From Bacteroidota bacterium (GTDB lineage: Bacteria; Bacteroidota; Bacteroidia; AKYH767-A; OLB10), in assembly GCA_016699635.1 (NCBI GenBank), contig CP064983.1, positions 992,001 through 1,056,000 on the forward strand: a DNA stretch of 64,000 nucleotides, in the 5' to 3' direction. The notes below the pieces were generated by a model. The model searched no databases, was not told the origin of the DNA, and saw only the letters and a list, made by a program, of their open reading frames with translations. Every line of letters begins with the position of its first letter. The stretch's first letter is position 1. Below, in pieces: positions 58,501 to 64,000 of the stretch. The position numbers were made by a program, and so were the translations under genes.

Positions 58501-59928
58501 CACCTCTGCGATTACTCAGCACTGCATATTGTCCTGATGGAGCAACTAAACGTAATTCGATGTCACCATCATAAGTATGTGTAATATTTGCATTTACAGA
58601 CACTACAACACCTGAACTTAATGCAGTTGGATTGATACCACTAACGGTTATTGGTGATTGTACGCCTGTTGAATTATTATCAGGAATCGGATAAGCTGTA
58701 GTGTTAGAAAAAGTTTGTACAACAGTAACAGTTCCTGAACTTGTTGCTGAGCCATTGAGTTGCACAGGGTCACCGGCACAAACATTAGCAGAACTTGTAG
58801 ATGCAGTTACCGGGAAACTATTAACCGTTACTGTAACCGGAGTTGATGCAGTAGCACAGGTTGAAGTATTATTTACTGTACAAGTGTAAGTTCCACCTTG
58901 TGAAACAGTGATGCTTTGTGTAGTAGCACCATTGCTCCATAAATAATCGCTTGCACCGCTGCAAGTTAAAGTTACGCTGCCTCCGGCACAAAATGTTGTG
59001 GGCCCGTTTGCGGTAATTGTTGGAGCTACCCCACCTTGTTTTGTCAGTGTAAATGGCACTGCCATTACGTTGTTGTTATCATTCTCTTCAAGAAAATAAT
59101 TGTCAGGATCCTGTTGACATACGATGTAATAGGTACCATTACAAGTACCGGGAGGAATGTTAATCCACATGCCATCAAGACTCTGATTATAGGTATCAAA
59201 ATAACCTGCTGAAATACCTTGCAATGTTGCAGAACAACCATAACTTCCTCCACCTAAACCATAGTTGCCATAAAATTCTGCAGGTGTATCCAATGTATCG
59301 CCATTGTCTGCAATACATAAGCCACTTCCGTTTGATGATGCACAGGCTCCTATATCAAGCAAACAAAAAGCAAGTTTTGCACCATTACCTACAATAAGTA
59401 CCAATTTACAGGATTAGGATCTGCTGTTGGTGTTCTCAAAGTATAAACGCCCCAGTTGTCAACGTGTTGATGACCATGTGATGGGTGATATGTCATTGTT
59501 CCTGCAGGACGATCATAATATGACATTGAATTGCCGTTCTTATGATAAATTCTTTGGTTGATGATTATTTTAGGATAGGTAATGTTATCAGGACAAATTG
59601 ATGGCGCTGTACCAACAAAAGTATCTGTGCCGCAAACAAAAATATTTGACGAGCGTGTTTCCATAGGTCCATGTCCGATGTTTGGTGTAGAAACTGTAAT
59701 TCTCAGGCGTCCATCATTAACACCGTTGCCTGACTGCGAATATTCTATAACACCGTTGGAACCAAGTATGGTCAATGGTTTTCTTGATGCAGTAATATCA
59801 GGTAATAAATCACAGTTAGTGCCACCGCCCAAGCATGAGCATGTTGAGGCGTTAGTTAGTGTACACTGTGCATAAATGGCTTGACTAGCAAACAATAGTA
59901 CAACCAGTAGTAGGTAAATACGTTTCAT
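55502..59928 (-). CDS. Giant T9SS cargo protein with lysyl-oxidase-like domain, P-domain and Ig/PKD repeats; frameshifted
   Basis: About 1475 residues. The signal peptide ends YAQC. A lysyl-oxidase-like domain (about 45-290) has the copper-binding cluster YHPSHGHQHVDNWGVY (His148, 151, 153, 155), the lysine of the quinone cofactor in GAKLAFCLLD and the matching tyrosine region QGISAGYFDTYNQSLDGMW. Then come Ig-like modules, a proprotein-convertase P-domain (HTYDGDIELRLVAPSGQ ... GVWKLHVIDRA), four Ig-like repeats of the WSPATGLN type, three PKD-like repeats and a type A sorting domain (ISPNPTSTGMVNLTV ... KGIYLLTVDT). The frame breaks at about 59395-59404, inside the oxidase domain after NPVNWYLL. 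Function as a secreted amine oxidase or matrix cross-linker is inferred from the motifs. Confidence 0.82.
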
Positions 59929-60061
59929 ATTAGTTTGATTTAAATATTATGGGAGGATTAAAAAGTAGCCCAAATTAAGCATTTTTCTGAAACTTGCAAG
60001 TGGTTTTTTTGATTAACAGAAAAAATCTGTAGTCAAAAAGCAGAAAAATATAGGTGAACAG

Positions 60062-60282
60062 CTATTTTTCGGAAAGCAAGGTAGTGATGATGCGGATAAA
60101 GTCATCCTTAGTTTTTTCATGATAGGCACCTGTAGCCGGACCATTAAATCCTGTATAGATTTTTCTAAGAATACCAAACAGGTAGATTTTTTTTCTTCCA
60201 GTGCTTTTATAGCACCTAAAAAGGTGCTGCATTTACCTCCACCACCCTCAAATGACAAGTATTTAATGTTGCTTTTGTTCAT
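60062..60282 (-). pseudogene. Patatin-like phospholipase fragment
   Basis: It opens NIKYLSFEGGGGKCSTFLGAIKALEEK, the oxyanion-hole block of patatin phospholipases and near-identical to the start of the intact-type gene at 63110. The frame shifts at the eight-T run 60187-60194 (one base short) and then ends after about 40 residues (TGAYHEKTKDDFIRII), without the GxSxG nucleophile or the catalytic Asp. It looks like an internally deleted or truncated copy. Its ATG at 60282 overlaps the end of the upstream lipoprotein gene. Confidence 0.62.
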
Positions 60283-61089
60283 TATAATATTTCTTGTTTT
60301 TTTTAAGAAAACAAGAAACTGTTCGTGTTTTAAAAGCCACCTTATCATAATTTTCAGGATCATAATCGCCTCTATACAGCAATTTTTTAAATTCTGTGAA
60401 TATCGAATCTCCACACAAATATCATTATCTTCACAATTGTGTGGTTCATCAAGAAATGGGTATTTTGGAGAAAACCAAACATCAAGCATGGAATCAATTT
60501 CAGCAGCTTTTAAAACACTGGAATCAAAATCTAATGTCAGAATGTTTACAGGAAACTTTGCTTCAAGTAATTTATAGTGTTGCCTGTACTTATTCTCGTA
60601 AAATTTATTGCTTGCATAATCTGCGGAGTAGTTATTAATAGCAGTATCCATATCCCGTTGAGCGTAATGTATCCAATATGGCGCCCATTCATAGTAAATA
60701 TATGCTACAATACGGGTACGGGGGTTATATTCTTAAATTACATTTAAAGGAAATTCGTATTTTTCAGGGCGATGAAAAATTACGAACGCTGGTATTTCTT
60801 TAGGACTCATTATAGAATCATAATAAGTAGTTGGTACATTAAAATTCGTTTTGAAGTTGACCCCTTGTGCAAGATAACTGATTTTAGAACCTAACTGTTT
60901 TTCGAATTTGTAAGCATCATTAATATATTTAATATTTAAATTAATTACTAAATTATCTTTAGAGAAGAACCATCCGGTTGTATCGGCAAAAATAGGAATA
61001 TAAGATTCACTTATTGCCTGATTTGAATTAGAATTGCAGGAACTAAAAAAAACGATAAGTGCCGAAATGACAAGGTAGAGTTTGCGCAT
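60263..61089 (-). CDS. Lipoprotein of unknown function, interrupted by a stop and a frameshift
   Basis: About 275 residues if repaired. It starts at the ATG at 61089 (MRKLYLVISALIVFFSSCNSN, lipobox before Cys) and runs to an in-frame TAA at 60733-60735. It continues without change of frame (EYNPRTRIVAYIYYEWAPYW) to about 60390, then shifts to a frame reading TEFKKLLYRGDYDPENYDKV that stops at 60263-60265, overlapping the patatin-fragment start. I recognise no family. Its position beside patatin genes suggests an associated, possibly protective, lipoprotein; this is a guess. Confidence 0.55.
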
Positions 61090-61106
61090 GGTGTGATTTG
61101 TTGTTG

Positions 61107-61688
61107 TCAATTTATAAATTCCAAACTTTCTAACACACCAATAATTTCTTTATAATTTTTTTCGGTTTTGGCTTTATTTGAATAATAAAAAATGGACTGC
61201 AAAAAAAACAAGTCGGATTTGTGAAGACAATAAGCATTAACAACTTGAATATTAAATTCTCCTGATGATTTAAAAAATTTTTGCTTTATTAAAAAATGGT
61301 TTTTTTTATCGGATTTGAGCTTAGTTCTTAAAGTATACTTAATTCTTACTTGAAAAGTTGGTGCATGTTCATCTAAACTATCAATCTCTGCTAAACTTTT
61401 TACAGGTGAGTTGAATTCAACCCCTACGATTAAAGAGTTGCAATATTTAATAAACTCATCAATCTTAGAGCTGTCTCCATTAAAAGTTGCCGAAAAAAAT
61501 TCAAACTTATCCCCAAGGATTTCTTTTTCGTATATACTATCCACTATAGAAAATCTTTTGGGAATATAAATTGAAAGGGTGTTTAAAGAGTCCTTAAAAA
61601 GTATCCCACTAATATTTTGAGGTTTAGAATCACTTCTGCAATTTGCCAGGAATAAAATTGAAACAAAGAGAAAAAGGTTATTGAACAT
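61107..61688 (-). CDS. Small lipoprotein of unknown function
   Basis: About 193 residues from the ATG at 61688, with a lipoprotein signal (LFLFVSILFLANCRSD). The C-terminal half is rich in Lys and aromatic residues (LRTKLKSDKKNHFLIKQKFF). Its start overlaps the end of the patatin gene by 11 bases and it is followed 17 bases later by the next lipoprotein, so all are probably co-transcribed. No family recognised. Confidence 0.62.
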   Translation of the reverse strand: MFNNLFLFVSILFLANCRSDSKPQNISGILFKDSLNTLSIYIPKRFSIVDSIYEKEILGDKFEFFSATFNGDSSKIDEFIKYCNSLIVGVEFNSPVKSLAEIDSLDEHAPTFQVRIKYTLRTKLKSDKKNHFLIKQKFFKSSGEFNIQVVNAYCLHKSDLFFLQSIFYYSNKAKTEKNYKEIIGVLESLEFIN

Positions 61689-63110
61689 TATCGTAGATTT
61701 TTTTGCAAGCATTTTCTATAACTTTCTCCTGCTTTTCTGCAAGACTATTTAAGTTTCTATATTGACGGTTGATTAACGGGTTTGAGAAATCAAGCAATTC
61801 TAGGTCTGTAACATCAATTGAAACGGATAAATTATTCTCAAGAACGGACCTAATTTGTCCTTCTTCGCTTGGATATAGAATGGTATTGTAAAGTTGATTA
61901 ATAAAATCTTTTATAATAACGCTATTTCCTTCTTTGAAATCATCAGACACCTCGTATTCCTTAACTAAATTTTGCAGACGAATTCCCAAAATACAGTCGC
62001 AAAATTCTGTAGCTGATGAACTGATATTGGGAGAAGCTAAAGGATAGTTATCAAAATTGCCTTGGTAGTTAATATTTTTTTGCGGTCTGTAATCGAAGGC
62101 ATGTAACGGGTAGTTGTTGAGCATACCTCCATCAACATACAGCCCAAGATAATCTTTATTATAATCAGCAGGGAGATTTGAATCGAGGTTAACTTCTGAC
62201 TCGATTAAGTAAGGCCTAAACATAAAAGGTATGCTCATGGATAAACTAATTGCATCAACAACAGAAAAATCAGGTGTAAAAGCGGCAGAGAAATATTTTG
62301 GTTTGCCTAACGAAATATTGGTTCCGGTAACGATAAGATCAACACCAGTCATGTAAAAAAAATCCTGAAAAGTGATATCCTCACCTCTGGATTTTAGCTT
62401 TTTCATTTTAGTGTGGAAAGTTTCGGAAATAAATAATTTTCAATTAAATCGGAAAAATACTTTTTAGAGGCGACACCGCTTAGTAATCCCCTATTATAAA
62501 TAATACCTAAAAAGTATTTCTTTAAATTTAATGCTCTAGCAGGAGTACCTTCGGTAAGTAATATTTTTCTTACAAAAATTTCATTCTCTGAAACGAAAGG
62601 CTTAAATGTCCACTTAAATACGTTGAGGAACTCGGAAAGTACATTGCCTATAATTTTTATAGGCATTGAAAGATTATTATACTCCCTTAATGGCGATTTT
62701 TTATTATTTGTTCGATAATTATATAAATCCGGGCTATCAAAAAAACTTTCAAATTGTGTTACGGAAACATCTTTTTGAGCAATGGTAAAATTCCCCAACG
62801 ATAAACTTACAACTTTGTTTGTTTCTTGCAGAATTTCATAGTGGGACATACCCATCGCAACCATAAAAGCGGTGATTGCACCAGCCGAAGAACCACTAAC
62901 TCCAAGAATATTTCTTTGTTTGATTGGTTGCGAAATTCTAATAATTGGTGTTTTGTTTTCAGAAGTTACGTTATATGGGGTACCGCCTTCAGGTGGCCCC
63001 ATTTTTTTATTAATTATTTCTTCTAATGCTTGGATTACACCTAAATAGGCAAGCCCTTTACCGCCACCTCCTTCAAAGCACAAATATTTAATTTGTGAAA
63101 TTTCTATCAT
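61678..63110 (-). CDS. Patatin-like phospholipase, frameshifted between catalytic residues
   Basis: About 477 residues when repaired. The oxyanion hole is FEGGGGKGLAYLGVIQALEE (about residues 13-32), the nucleophile Ser in GVSGSSAGAITAF and the catalytic Asp in LYVDGGMLNNYP in the second frame. The frames meet at an A run (plus-strand T run 62406-62409) where one more base joins STLK to MKKLKSRGEDITF. Because Ser and Asp fall in different frames, a single broken gene fits better than two coupled ones. A hairpin (62976-63001) sits in frame between oxyanion hole and nucleophile, coding MGPPEGGTP. No signal peptide. Cytosolic lipase or a delivered effector. Confidence 0.8.
62976..63001. repeat. 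In-frame palindromic insert inside the patatin gene
   Basis: The 26-base segment begins TGGGG and ends CCCCA with an inner CCGCC / GGTGG pairing around TTCA. It encodes the Pro/Gly-rich GPPEGGTP, unlike the surrounding sequence, and the neighbouring patatin fragment lacks an equivalent. It resembles REP-type palindromes that occur inside Bacteroidota coding regions. Confidence 0.5.
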
Positions 63111-63121
63111 AGCAAGAGTTT

Positions 63122-63358
63122 TTATGGAAGCAACTCATCCGAAAAATCAGGCAGTCCGGGGCTTGAGCCATCAAGTTTTGTGAGGTAAACAAGATTGGTA
63201 GGGGCTTTCTGAATCCAAGGTTCACCTTCTTGATTACCTCCAACAAATTGTCCGTCAAATTCTTTCATTTCGTCAATGATAGATATATAAAGCGGGTCGG
63301 TTGGTGAGGGTACGTCTTCACCATTCCAAATTTCACCACCCGAACTTAAGTAATACAA
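63122..63358 (-). CDS. Truncated C-terminal fragment of an unknown protein upstream of the patatin gene
   Basis: A 78-residue open frame rich in Gly, Pro, Asp and Glu (GEIWNGEDVPSPTDPLY ... LPDFSDELLP). There is no credible start codon; the frame continues upstream into the iterated TCCT/GTTTACA array to a stop near 63420. It ends 11 bases before the patatin ATG, so it was probably the 3' end of a preceding gene in that operon, cut off by an insertion. No family recognised. Confidence 0.4.
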   Translation of the reverse strand: MYYLSSGGEIWNGEDVPSPTDPLYISIIDEMKEFDGQFVGGNQEGEPWIQKAPTNLVYLTKLDGSSPGLPDFSDELLP

Positions 63359-63370
63359 AATTGTGACTCG

Positions 63371-63450
63371 TCCTAAAAAAAGTTTACAGTTTAATTGATT
63401 AATCCTGATATAAGTTTACAATTCATTTTTAGTCCTGAATTGGGTTTACA
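63371..63450. repeat. Three iterated 18-nt sites, TCCT-N7-GTTTACA
   Basis: Sites at 63371-63388, 63403-63420 and 63433-63450 share TCCT and GTTTACA separated by exactly seven variable bases, at intervals of 32 and 30. Such regularly spaced sites are typical of protein-binding arrays at the ends of some insertion sequences, notably the IS21 family. No transposase gene of that kind is in the window. Confidence 0.65.
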
Positions 63451-63525
63451 ATAGTAGGAATTTTTCGATAATAATTCTTACATAATTTTTCTGTTTTGAT
63501 AATTGTTTTTGAATGATGAATACCC

Positions 63526-63555
63526 GTAGGTGCGAGCGTCCTTTCCGCTCGTGCC
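63526..63555 (+). repeat. REP-like palindrome with GTAG motif upstream of the RAYT gene
   Basis: GTAG is followed by a hairpin with arms GGTGCGAGCG and CGCTCGTGCC, fully pairable with two G-T wobbles, and a seven-base loop. GTAG plus a GC-rich palindrome is the hallmark of REP sequences mobilised by RAYT transposases, and one such gene starts 51 bases downstream. Confidence 0.65.
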
Positions 63556-63605
63556 ATTCATTTTGTTTGCATCTTGCAAACTAGTAAGATTTACTTTGCC
63601 GGTGT

Positions 63606-64000
63606 ATGAGCGAAAAATACAAAATATTTCCTGACAAGTTATACTTTGTTACATTAACCACAGTTGGTTAGATTGATGTTTTTACAAGAGCCATTTACTG
63701 CGATGAGATAGTTAAGAACTTAAATTACTGCATTGACAATAAAAAACTAAAAGTGTTTGCTTTTTGCATTATGCCATCACACATTCATTTAATTGCAAAA
63801 ACGAAAGACGATGTGAGTTTAAGCGATGTGTTACGCGACTTTAAGAGTAACACATCAAAGCAAATTATTAAAATGATTGAAGAAAGCCACACGGAAAGCA
63901 GGCGCGAATGGTTGCTTTATATGTTTGAGTTTTACGGCAAAAAAATGCGCACAATGTTAAATATCAGTTTTGGCAACAGAATAATCATGCCTTCGATTTA
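63606..64000 (+). CDS. REP-associated tyrosine transposase (RAYT, Y1/HUH), interrupted and running off the window
   Basis: N-terminal part of a TnpA_REP-like protein: YKIFPDKLYFVTLTTVG, then DVFTRAIYCDEIVKNLNYC and the metal-binding HUH motif in FCIMPSHIHLIAKTKD. An in-frame TAG at 63669-63671 replaces an expected Trp. A run of seven A at 63939-63945 is one base short; correcting it gives GKKNAHNVKYQFWQQNNHAFDL, as in the family. The 3' end is beyond base 64000. RAYTs act on REP palindromes, one of which lies upstream. The gene may be inactive or merely mis-sequenced. Confidence 0.8.

Noticed and set aside
61678..63110. Two translationally coupled genes joined by an ATGA overlap
   Set aside because: The patatin catalytic Ser and Asp fall in the two different frames, so neither half would work alone. 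One missing A restores a single gene.

Overview
The window comes from a Bacteroidota genome, most likely a free-living Chitinophagales/Sphingobacteriales-type lineage. Evidence: low G+C; several type IX secretion (T9SS) cargo proteins with type A or type B C-terminal sorting domains; a PorP/SprF protein next to an SprB-like adhesin; Bacteroidota families (GLPGLI, DUF4249, DUF4468, GWxTD, DUF6427/DUF6341, OMP_b-brl_3-type barrel); lipoproteins beginning C-KKKDDD; and promoters of the Bacteroidota form TTTG-N19-TAnnTTTG.

Layout. 1-4.9 kb: a giant secreted protein of FN3, MAM-like and GEVED modules, running off the left edge. 5.3-6.5 kb: divergent DUF6427/DUF6341 membrane proteins. 6.6-10.7 kb: a cytochrome oxidase accessory operon (ctaB, two subunit III genes, subunit IV, an SCO-like protein, DUF420). 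10.7-18.7 kb (minus): a TPR hybrid histidine kinase, then an OmpA/PD40 protein, PorP/SprF and an SprB-like type B cargo in one operon. 18.8-25.4 kb: Omp85-like barrel, aminotransferase, kbl, plsC, L,D-transpeptidase, lipoprotein. 25.7-35.2 kb: outer-membrane barrel plus GLPGLI protein, DUF983, RluA-type synthase, panB, coiled-coil protein, DUF4249, dnaK. 35.3-36.6 kb: DUF4468 protein, then a compact nested element at tRNA-Ser(TGA). 36.7-42.5 kb: GWxTD protein, late acyltransferase, DUF3817, GT2, FAH-family enzyme, mgtE. 42.5-54.2 kb: lipoprotein, Cys-rich protein, LytTR regulator with a terminator in its leader, S8 and M3 peptidases, NtrY-like kinase. 54.2-59.9 kb: two T9SS cargo genes, one with a lysyl-oxidase-like domain. 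60-64 kb: a decayed patatin/lipoprotein island, an iterated-site array resembling an insertion-sequence end, and a REP/RAYT transposase unit.

Two things dominate interpretation. First, about twenty-three genes or gene parts change reading frame, mostly by one base in a homopolymer, and four more carry single in-frame stops. They hit housekeeping genes, and one receiver domain carries two compensating indels 22 bases apart. Uncorrected sequencing errors are the simplest explanation, so I give those genes as single loci with the break located. Second, the tRNA-Ser locus (35977-36642) is the best candidate for something undescribed. A GIY-YIG nuclease gene lies between the intact tRNA and a second, partial copy of the tRNA 3' end with its terminator. 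The last codons of the nuclease are themselves tRNA-like sequence. A four-unit 45-nt hairpin array splits the partial tRNA copy at its T-loop.
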